This document shows, one piece after another, positions 19,609 through 27,849 of a DNA stretch of 64,000 bases (the first letter of the stretch is position 1; every line of letters begins with the position of its first letter). The stretch is from Streptomyces endophytica (GTDB lineage: Bacteria > Actinomycetota > Actinomycetes > Streptomycetales > Streptomycetaceae). A program made the translations under genes and the position numbers. The stretch spans positions 2,170,001-2,234,000 of the forward strand of contig NZ_CP110636.1 of the NCBI RefSeq assembly GCF_026153355.1, written 5' to 3'. The notes below the pieces were generated by a model. The model saw only the letters and a list, made by a program, of their open reading frames with translations. It made no database searches and was not told the origin of the DNA.

Positions 19609-20811
19609 TCAGCCGCGTCCGGTGAACGGCTGCCCGACGCCGAGCCGGCGCAGGTCGGCGAGGACCTTGGGGTCCTGGGCGTCGAGCCAGTCGCAGAGCT
19701 GGCGGAAGGAGACCAGCCGGACGTCCTTGTGCTTCTCGTCGGCGATGTGCTTGAGCGCTTCCTCGACGGCGTCCATGTAGATGCCGCCGTTCCACTGCTC
19801 GAAGTGGTTGCCGATGAAGAAGGGCGCCCGGTTGGTCTCGTAGGCCCGCTGGAAACCGGCGATGTACGCCCCGGCGGCCTGCTTGCGCCAGCCCGGGTAG
19901 TTGGCCGGCGGGGCCTTGGTGGAGTTCTTCGACTGGTTGGCCATGATGTTGTAGTCCATCGAGAGGACCTCGAAGGAGTGGCCGGGGAAGGGCATCTGCT
20001 GGAGCGGGAAGTCCCACAGGCCCTGCCTCTTGACCGGCCAGACCTGCAGGCCGCCGGGCGAGCTCGCGTCGTACCGCCAGCCCCGCTTCCTCGCCGTGGG
20101 CAGCAGGTTGTCCTGGCCGAGCAGACACGGCGTGCGGCCGCCGACCAGCTCCTTGCCGTAGTCGAAGGGCAGCGCTTCGAGGTCGGTGAAGCCGGTGTTC
20201 GTCCGCCACTTGGTGACGAACGACACGGCCTGCTCGATTTCGTCGTCCCACTGGGCGGGCGTCCAATGCTTCACCGAGCCGTGGCTCTCACCGCAGAAAT
20301 GGCCGTTGAAGTGCGTGCCTATCTCATGGCCCTCCAGCCAGGCCGCCCGCACATTCTTCAGGGTCTCCCTGATGTGGTCGTCCTTGAGGTAGCCGATGGC
20401 GGAGGCGCCGACGGGGTTGTTCGGCGGGCGGTACATACGCTTCTTCGACTCGGGCAGCAGATAGAGCCCGGAAAGGAAGAAGGTCATCGAGGCATTGTGG
20501 TCGCGGGCGAGTTTGCGGAACCGCGGAAAGAGACCATTGCCCACCTCGCCCGCACCGTCCCACGAGAAGACCACGAACTGCGGCGGCTTCTGCCCCGGCC
20601 GCAGCCGCTCCGGCCTGGGCGGTTGCATGGGCTGCTGCCCGGTGTACGCGGTCGAGCCGTCGCCTATCGGCTTGCCCTGCGATCCCCTCCCGGAATTGCT
20701 TCCGACCGTGCCCGAGGCCGACGACCCGGCGGTGGAGCAGCCGGCGACGGACAGCGCGGCCGCCGCTCCCGCGCCGAGCCCGAATATTCGGCGGCGGCTG
20801 AATTCACGCAT
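19609..20811 (-). CDS. Tat-exported polysaccharide deacetylase-like lipoprotein
   Basis: ATG at 20811. The N-terminus has SRRRIFGLG (twin-arginine-like) and the lipobox LSVAGC, so the mature protein should be a surface lipoprotein after Cys22. A Gly/Ser-rich linker precedes a 330-residue domain of the NodB type: FVVFSWDGAGE (motif 1, Asp kept) and GHEIGTHFNGHF, whose HxxxH binds the metal in this family. The remaining strands are more diverged than classic chitin deacetylases. The substrate is probably a cell-wall or capsular glycan. The gene is monocistronic, convergent with the AraC-type gene. Confidence 0.85.
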   Translation of the reverse strand: MREFSRRRIFGLGAGAAAALSVAGCSTAGSSASGTVGSNSGRGSQGKPIGDGSTAYTGQQPMQPPRPERLRPGQKPPQFVVFSWDGAGEVGNGLFPRFRKLARDHNASMTFFLSGLYLLPESKKRMYRPPNNPVGASAIGYLKDDHIRETLKNVRAAWLEGHEIGTHFNGHFCGESHGSVKHWTPAQWDDEIEQAVSFVTKWRTNTGFTDLEALPFDYGKELVGGRTPCLLGQDNLLPTARKRGWRYDASSPGGLQVWPVKRQGLWDFPLQQMPFPGHSFEVLSMDYNIMANQSKNSTKAPPANYPGWRKQAAGAYIAGFQRAYETNRAPFFIGNHFEQWNGGIYMDAVEEALKHIADEKHKDVRLVSFRQLCDWLDAQDPKVLADLRRLGVGQPFTGRG

Positions 20812-21361
20812 GACGATCCCATCGCATTGGTTCGAAGTTCTGGTAGGTGGCGCGCCCAGCGAAGTGGGACACCCAAAGAGAGGGGACAGCGGATACCGAG
20901 GTTCCACCGCGCCCCGAGAAGGCGGCCGAGAAGAGCACGAGAGGCAGAAAGAGGGGCAGAACGAGGGGCAGAACGTGAGGCAGAACGTGAGGCGGAACGT
21001 GAGGCGGAACGTGAGGCGGAACGTGAGGCGGAACGTGAGGCCCGACCAACGCCCTTTGGACGCGTACGACTCTCGCGGCGAGCGCTAGCGCACCGGTAGC
21101 GCACCGGTAACGCCCCACTAACAAGCGCTGCCGTGCGGCCGGCGAGGCCGTCGGTCCCGCCCGCGGTACCCGCCTCCGGTGCCGTGCCCCGCTCCCGTCG
21201 CGGTCCTGAGCGAAGGCCCGATGCCGGCCTCGGGAAGTACCCCGAGGTTTTCTGTTATCCGGCCAGGGCGGGAGGATCCCCAGGCATGGCACGACCGATC
21301 GCCGGGCCGATGGCACGACCGATCGCACGACCGATTGCACAGCGAGGAAGGAAGCCGGAAC
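20812..21361. other. Repeat-rich intergenic region upstream of the sigma-CAP gene
   Basis: No gene is supported here. It holds the 12-bp tandem array at 20941-21036 and, at 21286-21340, three direct copies of a ACGACCGATCGC-type unit. The promoter and leader of the sigma-CAP gene should lie in the last 150 bp. Frames across the array encode only SASR or VRRN repeats and look fortuitous. Confidence 0.5.
20941..21036. repeat. 12-bp tandem repeat array, eight units
   Basis: The unit is GAGGCGGAACGT. The four right-most copies are identical and the copies to the left become progressively diverged (GAGGCAGAACGT, GGGGCAGAACGT, GAGGCAGAAAGA). This gradient suggests recent expansion from the right. 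Confidence 0.85.
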
Positions 21362-23044
21362 GTGAACCCACATCCTGGAGCAGCGACTGTGGTGGCCGCG
21401 CGTGCTGGGGATCAGCAGGCGCAGGACGAGCTGGTGACCGGCTTTCTGCCGCTGGTCTACAACATCGTGGGCCGCGCACTCCGCGGCCACGCCGACGTCG
21501 ACGATGTGGTGCAGGAGGTCATGCTCCGCATGCTGCAGGGGCTCGACGGGCTGCGCGATCCCGACCGGTTCCGCTCCTGGCTGGTGGCCGTGACGATGAA
21601 CGAGATACGCCGGCACTGGCACCGCAGGCAGGCGTCACCGACCGACACCAGGGTGGACGACGTCGCGGACGTCGCCGACCCCGCCACCGACTTCGTCGAT
21701 CTGACCATCCTCCGCCTGGGCCTCGCCGGACAGCGCAGGGAGGTCGCCGAGGCGACCCGGTGGCTGGACGAGAACGACCGGGCACTGCTGTCGCTGTGGT
21801 GGCTGGAGGCCGCGGGCGAGCTCACCCGTGAAGAGGTCGCCGCCGCCCTGGAGCTGACCCAGCAGCACACCGCGGTACGGGTGCAGCGGATGAAGGTCCA
21901 GCTGGAGACGGCCAGGGTCGTCGTGCGTGCGCTGTCGGCGGAGCCGCGCTGCGGGGAACTGCTGGCGATGGTGGCCCACTGGGACGGCGTCCCCTCCGCA
22001 CTGTGGCGCAAGCGAATAGCCCGGCACGCGCGCGGCTGCGCGGCGTGTTCGGGGTACTGGATCGGGCTGGTCCCGGCGGAAGGGCTGCTCGTCGGTCTGG
22101 GTCTGGTGCCGCCGGCGGCCGGTCTGCTCTGGCTGGTGTCCGGCAGCCACGGCGCGTCCGTCGTCAACATCGCCTCCGTCGCCTCCCAACAGGACATTCC
22201 CGGCACCGGCGGCGGGCAGGTGGCCAAGGCGGCAGTACGGCGGGGAGCGCATCGCGCGCCCAAGGCGGGCGGCAGGGGCGTCCGCCGGATGCTGCAGGCC
22301 CGCCCCCGGGGCGCGAGCGCGATGGCCGGCGGCGCCGCGGTGACCGCCACCGCTGCCGCGGCCGCCCTGACCCTCACCCTCGTCCCCTCCGGCGGCGGCC
22401 ACGACACCACGAGCGCGGCGGCCCTGCCCCGCAGCGTGCCCGCCACGACGTCGCCGAGCTCGCCCAGCCCGGAACCCTCGGTCCGTCGTTCCACCAGCAC
22501 GCCTCCCGCGCGTCCCAAGGCCGCGCCGAGCCGCCGGGAGACCCCCGCGGCGAGCCGCGACGAACGGCCCGCCCGTCCGCCGCTGACCCCGTCGCCGACC
22601 CCGACGCCCCGGCCGAGCCGGACGGTCGACCCCGCCCAGCAGGTCCTCGCCCTGATCAACAAGGCGCGGGTCGACCACGGTCTGCCGCCCTACACCCTCG
22701 CCACCGGTCTCACCCGCAGCGCCCAGGCCCACAACACCGCGATGGACGGCGGATGCGGCCTGTCCCACCAGTGCCCCGGTGAAGCGCCGCTGGGCGACCG
22801 GGAGACGGCCCAGGGCGTGCACTGGGGGGCGGCCGGGGAGAACATCGGGCAGGCCTCGGCGGGGCCGGACCCGCAGCAGATCGCCTCCGCCGCCGTCGGC
22901 CTGACGCAGTCCATGCTGGACGAGAAGCCGCCCAACGACGGACACCGGCAGAACATCCTGAGCTCGACGTTCCGCCACGTCGGCATCGGCGTCCACCGGG
23001 ACGCCAACGGCACCGTCTGGCTCACCCAGGACTTCTCCGACTGA
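21362..23044 (+). CDS. ECF-type sigma factor fused to a transmembrane and extracellular CAP domain
   Basis: GTG at 21362 follows GAGGAAGGAAGCCGGAAC. The 560-residue protein starts with sigma region 2 (DELVTGFLPLVYNIVGRAL ... DVDDVVQEVMLRML) and region 4 at ~150-185 (TREEVAAALELTQQHTAVR). A Cys/His cluster like an anti-sigma zinc finger follows at ~195-232 (HARGCAAC), then a hydrophobic stretch (~240-262) and a clear membrane helix (~322-345). A Ser/Pro/Thr-rich linker leads to a CAP/SCP domain (~425-560) with GENI and HRQNIL. The layout suggests a one-polypeptide sigma, anti-sigma and surface sensor. Release of the sigma part would need proteolysis; this is inferred. Confidence 0.87.
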   Translation: MNPHPGAATVVAARAGDQQAQDELVTGFLPLVYNIVGRALRGHADVDDVVQEVMLRMLQGLDGLRDPDRFRSWLVAVTMNEIRRHWHRRQASPTDTRVDDVADVADPATDFVDLTILRLGLAGQRREVAEATRWLDENDRALLSLWWLEAAGELTREEVAAALELTQQHTAVRVQRMKVQLETARVVVRALSAEPRCGELLAMVAHWDGVPSALWRKRIARHARGCAACSGYWIGLVPAEGLLVGLGLVPPAAGLLWLVSGSHGASVVNIASVASQQDIPGTGGGQVAKAAVRRGAHRAPKAGGRGVRRMLQARPRGASAMAGGAAVTATAAAAALTLTLVPSGGGHDTTSAAALPRSVPATTSPSSPSPEPSVRRSTSTPPARPKAAPSRRETPAASRDERPARPPLTPSPTPTPRPSRTVDPAQQVLALINKARVDHGLPPYTLATGLTRSAQAHNTAMDGGCGLSHQCPGEAPLGDRETAQGVHWGAAGENIGQASAGPDPQQIASAAVGLTQSMLDEKPPNDGHRQNILSSTFRHVGIGVHRDANGTVWLTQDFSD

Positions 23045-23126
23045 CCCAACTCCCCTCCCCGACAAGGGAATTTTCTTTCCGGCACCGCATTCCTGTTATC
23101 CCTCGCGACCTGAGGAATCTCCCTCA

Positions 23127-23144
23127 CTGTCAGGTCCCTGACAG
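23127..23144. promoter_or_regulatory. Perfect dyad upstream of the C1 peptidase
   Basis: CTGTCAGG, a 2-nt centre and CCTGACAG form a perfect inverted repeat about 30 nt before the start codon. It is a plausible operator in the leader or promoter. The binding factor is unknown. Confidence 0.5.
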
Positions 23145-23173
23145 CACAGGATTCCGAAGGAACGAGGACATCG

Positions 23174-24178
23174 ATGAGTCACGGTTCGCACCGGTGGAAG
23201 GCGATGGGCGGCAGGTCGCGTGCGGTGATCGCGCTCGTCTCGGCGGGGGTGGTCGGCGCGGTCACCGTCGGTGTGTCGTCGGCCGCCACCGAGACGACCG
23301 GCCCCCGGAAGACCGCCGACCACCGTGCGGCCACCGCCGGGGCATCGCAGATACCGGATGCCGGGGCCGGCAAGCCGAAACGCTTCGCCACCGGCGCGGT
23401 GCCGTCCAAGGAGAACGGGCGGACGACCGCGCTCGGCAAGGCCCTCAAGCCCAGGCTGGCGGCGCTCGCGCCCGGCGCCCTGGTCGGGGCGAAGCCCTCG
23501 ACGACCCAAGCCGCCCTTCCCGATAGCGTCGACCTGAGCAAGTACGCGCCCGCCCCCGGCAACCAGGGCCAGGTCGGTTCCTGCGCCGCCTGGGCAGTCG
23601 ACTACACGGCCTACGGCCTCCTGGAGCGCGAGCAGAAGATCTCCGGCGGCCCCCAGGCGCCCATGTTCACCTACGCGCAGGTCGTCAAGGGGCAGCAGCG
23701 CGGGACCTCTTTGGCCGATCACTTCCGGATCGCCATGAAGCAGGGCGTCGACGCCAAGTCCCACTACTGGCAAGGGGACTTCGACTACACCACCCAGCCG
23801 ACCGCCGCCGAGACGAGAAACGCCGCGAAGTGGAAGCTGTCCGGCTACACCCCGCTGCACACCGGAAGCCGGTTGCAGGCCGAGGTGAAGGCGGCGCTCG
23901 CCAAGGGTCTGCCGGTCACCGTCGCGATGCCGGTCCACAACAGCTTCTTCGCCGTCACCCCCCGGACGGCCGCTTCCTACCGCTACTCCCTGACGGCCGG
24001 TGACCCCATGGCGGGCGGCCACGCGATGGCCATCGTCGGCTACAACAGCAAGGGCGTGCGGGTGGAGAACTCCTGGGGCTCCGGCTGGGGCGACCACGGG
24101 TTCATCAACCTGTCCTGGAAGTTCCTGACCGACCAGGCATGGGAGGCCAACGCGGTCGGCAAGCTCATCAAGCGCTGA
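23174..24178 (+). CDS. Secreted papain-like (C1) cysteine peptidase
   Basis: ATG at 23174 after GAAGGAACGAGG. Residues 1-38 form a signal peptide (SRAVIALVSAGVVGAVTVGV). A ~75-residue pro-region precedes the C1 domain: catalytic Cys in GNQGQVGSCAAWA, His in GGHAMAIVGYN and Asn in ENSWGSGWGDHGF. The triad is complete and in order, and length is normal for actinobacterial members. It lies 129 nt downstream of the sigma-CAP gene on the same strand but with its own leader dyad. It probably degrades extracellular protein; processing of the neighbouring CAP ectodomain is a speculative alternative. Confidence 0.9.
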   Translation: MSHGSHRWKAMGGRSRAVIALVSAGVVGAVTVGVSSAATETTGPRKTADHRAATAGASQIPDAGAGKPKRFATGAVPSKENGRTTALGKALKPRLAALAPGALVGAKPSTTQAALPDSVDLSKYAPAPGNQGQVGSCAAWAVDYTAYGLLEREQKISGGPQAPMFTYAQVVKGQQRGTSLADHFRIAMKQGVDAKSHYWQGDFDYTTQPTAAETRNAAKWKLSGYTPLHTGSRLQAEVKAALAKGLPVTVAMPVHNSFFAVTPRTAASYRYSLTAGDPMAGGHAMAIVGYNSKGVRVENSWGSGWGDHGFINLSWKFLTDQAWEANAVGKLIKR

Positions 24179-24183
24179 GCCCC

Positions 24184-24259
24184 GCGCCCCACATGACGTA
24201 CTGAGCCTGCGCCCCACATGACGTACTGAGCCCGCGCCCCCCACATCACGCACGGGCCC
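24184..24259. repeat. 25-bp direct repeats after the C1 peptidase
   Basis: GCGCCCCACATGACGTACTG occurs at 24184 and 24209 with identical flanks, followed by a third diverged copy from 24234. The function is not evident. Confidence 0.75.
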
Positions 24260-24300
24260 GCGTCCCCCCACCACGCACCGAAGCAGGCCCGGCAACACAC

Positions 24301-24327
24301 AAGGCCCCGGTCACCGACCGGGGCCTT
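24301..24327. terminator. Bidirectional terminator
   Basis: AAGGCCCCGGTC and GACCGGGGCCTT form a perfect 12-bp stem with a 3-nt loop. It separates the C1 peptidase (plus) from the zinc-ribbon gene (minus). Confidence 0.85.
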
Positions 24328-24379
24328 CGCCATGGAGCGGGCGACGAGAACCGGACCCGCCCGCCGAGGGGGACCTAAC

Positions 24380-24612
24380 TCACCCTTGTCCTTCTTCACT
24401 TTGTACAGCTCGAGATCCCGGTTCACGAACAGGTGCACATAGCCGCAGTTCCAGCAGACCAGCCCGGTCGCCGACTCGTTCGCCCAGCCGAAGCCCATGA
24501 TCTCCATGCCGGAGCTGTTGAGCTTCACCTCACGGTCCCGGAACAGATCGCCCTGACAGAAGGTGCACTTGACCCACACCTCGCCGACCGCCGCACGCAC
24601 AGGCTTGGCCAT
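24380..24612 (-). CDS. Small zinc-ribbon protein (probable one-base loss at the stop)
   Basis: ATG at 24612 follows GGAGGG. The ~77-residue product has two Cys pairs (KCTFCQGDLF and VCWNCGYVHLF) forming a zinc ribbon, with REVKLNSSGMEIMGFGW between them. As written, the frame runs past the natural end through the terminator and into the peptidase gene on the other strand. One extra base in the CCC at 24383-24385 puts a TGA at 24380-24382, giving a C-terminus KVKKDKG. I therefore end the gene there. It resembles small conserved Streptomyces zinc-ribbon proteins. No function is known. Confidence 0.75.
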
Positions 24613-24905
24613 ACCCACACCCCTCCCAAGAGCAACCGGAGTGGCGCACCGTCTCGCACCCACCGCGCAGCGGTCAGCATAATCAGCGCCCCGAACCGGC
24701 CGTGACCCGGAGGGACAACGGAGAGCGTCTCCCCCCCCGCTGGCCCGGTCAGGAAGGTGCGCACCGGGCTCATCGCGGCGGCTTCCTCTCCTCCTCAGGT
24801 GACCTGCCCGCATGACATTTGTCCTGCCTGACCGGCGACAGTCGGACCTGCCGGCGTCTCGCCCTCGCGCGAAGAATGGTTTTCGTCCTGAGGAGGAACG
24901 AGACC

Positions 24906-25001
24906 ATGAACATGCGGACGCCGGTGAGCATCGCCGAGAAGAGCCCGGTGCCGACCGGTGAAGCGGAGGCTGCGCGGGCGGGCGAATCGGCAGTCGGCTG
25001 A
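24906..25001 (+). CDS. Candidate 31-residue peptide gene
   Basis: ATG at 24906 is preceded by a near-perfect ribosome site (TGAGGAGGAACG, about 9 nt away). The peptide is short, lacks a signal or membrane segment, starts MNMRTPVSIAEKSP and is Ala/Glu/Gly-rich at the end, with no Cys. The strong ribosome site is the main support. It could be a leader or precursor peptide, or chance. No maturation genes are adjacent. Confidence 0.35.
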   Translation: MNMRTPVSIAEKSPVPTGEAEAARAGESAVG

Positions 25002-25093
25002 CGACGCACTCCCGGCCGGGAAATGGTCCGGACTTTCCTCGGGGACGTGGCGGTCCCGCTCGGCCTCTACTAAAGCGCCGACTGGCTGCCGCG

Positions 25094-25160
25094 GGTGAGG
25101 CCGTGGGGGCGTGAGGCCGTGAAGGCGTGAGGGCGTGAGGCAGTGAGGCCGTGAGGGCGG
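25094..25160. repeat. Imperfect tandem repeat of GTGAGGCC/GTGAGGGC
   Basis: About eight 8-bp units such as GTGAGGCC, GTGAAGGC and GTGAGGGC follow one another. The core GTGAGG resembles the 12-bp array at 20941, but the arrays are otherwise unrelated. Confidence 0.7.
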
Positions 25161-25420
25161 GAACCGGCGGGCGGGGATCGCGGGCGGGGGCCGCGGGCGG
25201 GGAGGTTTCGCTGTCGCGCGAGATGGGGATGACGTCGCTACCGAACCAAACGGGCTGCCCATCCCTTCTCGGGGGTGCGCAGCCCGCCGTGTTGAGGTGA
25301 TCTGCGGCCTGCGGCCGCGGCTGTGGTGTGTGGTGCCCCGGACAGGGATCACCGGACCTGTGCTCTTCCCCGCGCAGGGGTGTGCCGGGCCCCGGGCGGC
25401 CCCCACCAAAGGGGTCCCAC

Positions 25421-26980
25421 ATGAATACCCACGTTCAGTCGCCGTGCCAGGATCTCCTGTGCACGGCTCTCCTCCCCGGCCAGGCACAACCGGCCGCCGA
25501 GGCGGGGGCGGTGCACCGGACGGCGGCGCCGGTGCGCACCTTCCTGGCGGTCACGTCCATCCCCGTCGGAAGCAACCCGGTCGGGCTGGCGTTCATCCCC
25601 AACGGCGACCTCTACGTCGCCAACTCCGGGTCGAACAATGTGTTCACCATCGACACCGCCACGGACACCGTCATCGGCGCCGCGATCCCCACCGGCACCA
25701 CGCCGGCCTGGCTGACAGTTGCGCCCAACGGCAACGCCTACGTCCCCAACAACATCTCCAACAACGTGACGGTCATCAACACCGCCACCAGCACCGTCCT
25801 CACCACGATCGCCCTCAGCGGCGGCCCCGCGGCGGCGGCGGTCATCCCCAGCGGCAACGTCTACGTCAGCCGCTTCGGGGCGAACAACGTGCAGGAGATC
25901 GACACCACCACCAACACCATTGTCGGCGCCGCGATCCCCACCGGCAGCGGCCCGGTCGGGATCGCGGTCGCCCCCAACGGCAAGGCGTACGTCGCCAACC
26001 GGAACGCCAACAACGTGACGGTGATCAACACCGCCACCGCCACCGTCATCACCACGATCCCCGGCTTCAACCAGCCGAACTTCGTGGCGATCGGCCCCAA
26101 CGGCAACGCCTACGTCGCCAACATCGGGTCGAACAACGTGTCCGTGATCGACACGACCACGGACACGATCACCACCACGATCCCGGTCGGCACCAACCCG
26201 TGGGGCATCACGGTCGGCCCGGACGGCAACGCCTACACGGCCAACCGCGGGTCGAACAACGTGTCGGTGATCGACACCACCACCAACACCGCCATCGGCG
26301 CCCCGATCGCCGTCGGCAGCCAGCCGATCGCCCTGGTGGTCGCGCCCAACAACAAGGTCTACGTCACCAACATCGCCGGGGCCAGCGTCAGCGTCATCCA
26401 GTTCGACCCGACGATCAGCAGCATCACCCCCAACTCGGGGCCCATCACGGGCGGCACGGTGGTGACGATCACCGGCACCAACCTGACCGGGGCGAGCGTC
26501 GACATCGGCGGCAACCCCGCGACCGGCGTGACGGTCAACGCCACCGGTACGCAGCTCACCGCGACCACTCCGCCCGGCGCGGCCGGCCCCGCGGACGTCA
26601 CCGTCACCACCCCTGGTGGCAGCGCCACTCTGGTGGGCGGCTTCACCTACTTGCTCCCGGTCCACGCCACCTCGCTGACCGCGACCCCGGCGCTGAGCAA
26701 GCTGTTCCCGCCGCACGTGTACTTCCCGTTCCTGACGGCCACGCTGACCGACCAGGTCACCGGCCTTCCGGTGCCCAACCAGCCGATCCTCTTCAAGGCC
26801 GGCAGCAACGTCCTGGGCATCGCCAACACCGACGCCCAGGGCGTCGCCCGGGTGAACGAGACGCTCACCCTGACCCTCATCCTCCGCAACAACGGCTATG
26901 AGGTCAGCTTCGCCGGCGCGGTCACCCCGACGGCCATCCTGTCCCCGTCCAGCGCCAGCGCACCGGTCATCGAACCCTGA
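25421..26980 (+). CDS. YVTN/NHL-type beta-propeller protein with IPT/TIG domain
   Basis: ATG at 25421 follows AAAGGGG. After ~40 residues, seven ~42-residue repeats of the form IPVGSNPVGLAFIPNGDLYV then ANSGSNNVFTIDTAT build a beta propeller (to ~325). An IPT/TIG domain follows (~330-410, SITPNSGPITGGTVVTITG) and a C-terminal Ig-like domain. No signal peptide is visible, although such proteins are usually extracellular; an upstream in-frame GTG extension does not add one. Asn, Thr and Ala are abundant. It probably binds a ligand or surface. It is monocistronic. Confidence 0.85.
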   Translation: MNTHVQSPCQDLLCTALLPGQAQPAAEAGAVHRTAAPVRTFLAVTSIPVGSNPVGLAFIPNGDLYVANSGSNNVFTIDTATDTVIGAAIPTGTTPAWLTVAPNGNAYVPNNISNNVTVINTATSTVLTTIALSGGPAAAAVIPSGNVYVSRFGANNVQEIDTTTNTIVGAAIPTGSGPVGIAVAPNGKAYVANRNANNVTVINTATATVITTIPGFNQPNFVAIGPNGNAYVANIGSNNVSVIDTTTDTITTTIPVGTNPWGITVGPDGNAYTANRGSNNVSVIDTTTNTAIGAPIAVGSQPIALVVAPNNKVYVTNIAGASVSVIQFDPTISSITPNSGPITGGTVVTITGTNLTGASVDIGGNPATGVTVNATGTQLTATTPPGAAGPADVTVTTPGGSATLVGGFTYLLPVHATSLTATPALSKLFPPHVYFPFLTATLTDQVTGLPVPNQPILFKAGSNVLGIANTDAQGVARVNETLTLTLILRNNGYEVSFAGAVTPTAILSPSSASAPVIEP

Positions 26981-27201
26981 CGCCCAGCCGGTGCCGGGAC
27001 GGCTCCGCCACCCTTCCGTGCGCTCCGGCACAGGAGCGCACGGAAGGATCTCCCGGTACCGGAGAGACCCGGGCCCAGACCTCACATGGTCATGCACGGC
27101 GTGACGTGAGCGCCTCGTCAACAACCCGCTCGCTGTGGGCTTTTCCCAGAGACGGCCACACGGAGCGCGCACCCGCACCGAAGAGACCTGAACAACGAAA
27201 A

Positions 27202-27226
27202 AGCCCCAGGTCTCCGACCTGGGGCT
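27202..27226 (-). terminator. Rho-independent terminator of tRNA-Gly
   Basis: On the minus strand AGCCCCAGGT, a 5-nt loop and ACCTGGGGCT are followed by TTTTT at 27198-27201. It lies directly downstream of the tRNA gene. Confidence 0.85.
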
Positions 27227-27235
27227 CCCATGTGG

Positions 27236-27306
27236 AGCGGGTGACGGGAATCGAACCCGCGCTCTGAGCTTGGGAAGCTCATGTTCTACCATTAAACTAC
27301 ACCCGC
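27236..27306 (-). tRNA. tRNA-Gly(CCC)
   Basis: A 71-nt cloverleaf with acceptor stem GCGGGTG/CACCCGC, anticodon arm TGAGC-TTCCCAA-GCTCA giving anticodon CCC, and T-arm with TTCGATT. The CCA end is encoded at 27233-27235. It decodes GGG. It is not used as an attachment site by the element downstream. Confidence 0.96.
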
Positions 27307-27553
27307 GTCATTCCGTCTCTTCCGAGAGCGGAACATCGTCGCACACTCTACCCCATCGCCGCCCCGCGGTGCATTTGGCATGTCCGGATGGGGCGGGAAG
27401 AGGGGGCGGCGCGGAGGCGCGGTCCGCGTGGGATGCGGGTGTGCGGGGCGGGAGTTGGGGCGTACGGTGGGGGCCCGGAGTGCCGCGTGTGGTGGCGCCC
27501 AGTTCATCCCCTAATGTGGCTTTTGTTGTCCACGCAGTTGGGAGAGGGACTTG

Positions 27554-27712
27554 ATGGAGCGCACCGTCGTACGTTGTGCCGAGGGCCACGTGTTCAGCAC
27601 CGCTTCGTTCCCGATGCAGACCACCGACCGGCTCGGTCCCGGACGGCTGTTGCGCTGCCCGCGCTGTGCTCGGCTGCGGCATTCGGTGCCCGTCGAGCAC
27701 GCGAAGCGGTAG
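27554..27712 (+). CDS. Small CxxC zinc-ribbon protein upstream of dcd
   Basis: ATG at 27554 after GGGAGAGGGAC. The 52-residue product begins MERTVVRCAEGHVFSTASFP and contains a second Cys pair (LLRCPRCARLRH), so one zinc-binding ribbon is expected. The stop lies 138 nt before dcd on the same strand. Codon usage is typical of the host. Small proteins of this form are common in Streptomyces. No function is known. Confidence 0.75.
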   Translation: MERTVVRCAEGHVFSTASFPMQTTDRLGPGRLLRCPRCARLRHSVPVEHAKR

Positions 27713-27849
27713 TGATCAACCCGTAGCGGTGGTGATCCACGGCGTCGAGCGCGCGTGGATCGATCGTCCGAGAGCGGTGGGCCCGGTCCCTGGTGGGGCC
27801 GGGCCCTCGTCGTGCGGTGGGGGTGGTGCGGGCGCGTATCCTCGTCTGC

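Larger units (their letters stand above)
24613..25420. other. Mostly non-coding stretch with one candidate small ORF and GTGAGG repeats
   Basis: Apart from the 31-codon ORF at 24906-25001 and the tandem repeat at 25094-25160 I see no supported gene. The last 150 bp should contain the promoter of the beta-propeller gene. Confidence 0.45.

Noticed and set aside
20664..21104. Minus-strand frame with SASR repeats
   Set aside because: It overlaps the deacetylase gene and merely translates the 12-bp tandem array.
24040..24379. C-terminal extension of the zinc-ribbon protein across the terminator
   Set aside because: It runs over a perfect terminator and antisense to the peptidase gene; a one-base loss at 24383-24385 explains it.
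25349..27292. Long minus-strand frame opposite the beta-propeller gene
   Set aside because: Asp/Gly/Val-Arg composition of an antisense shadow; it also runs through the tRNA gene.
27236..27306. tRNA-Gly as the integration site of the element
   Set aside because: No tRNA fragment lies at either element end, whereas the phosphoribosyltransferase reading frame joins exactly across 28966/45837.
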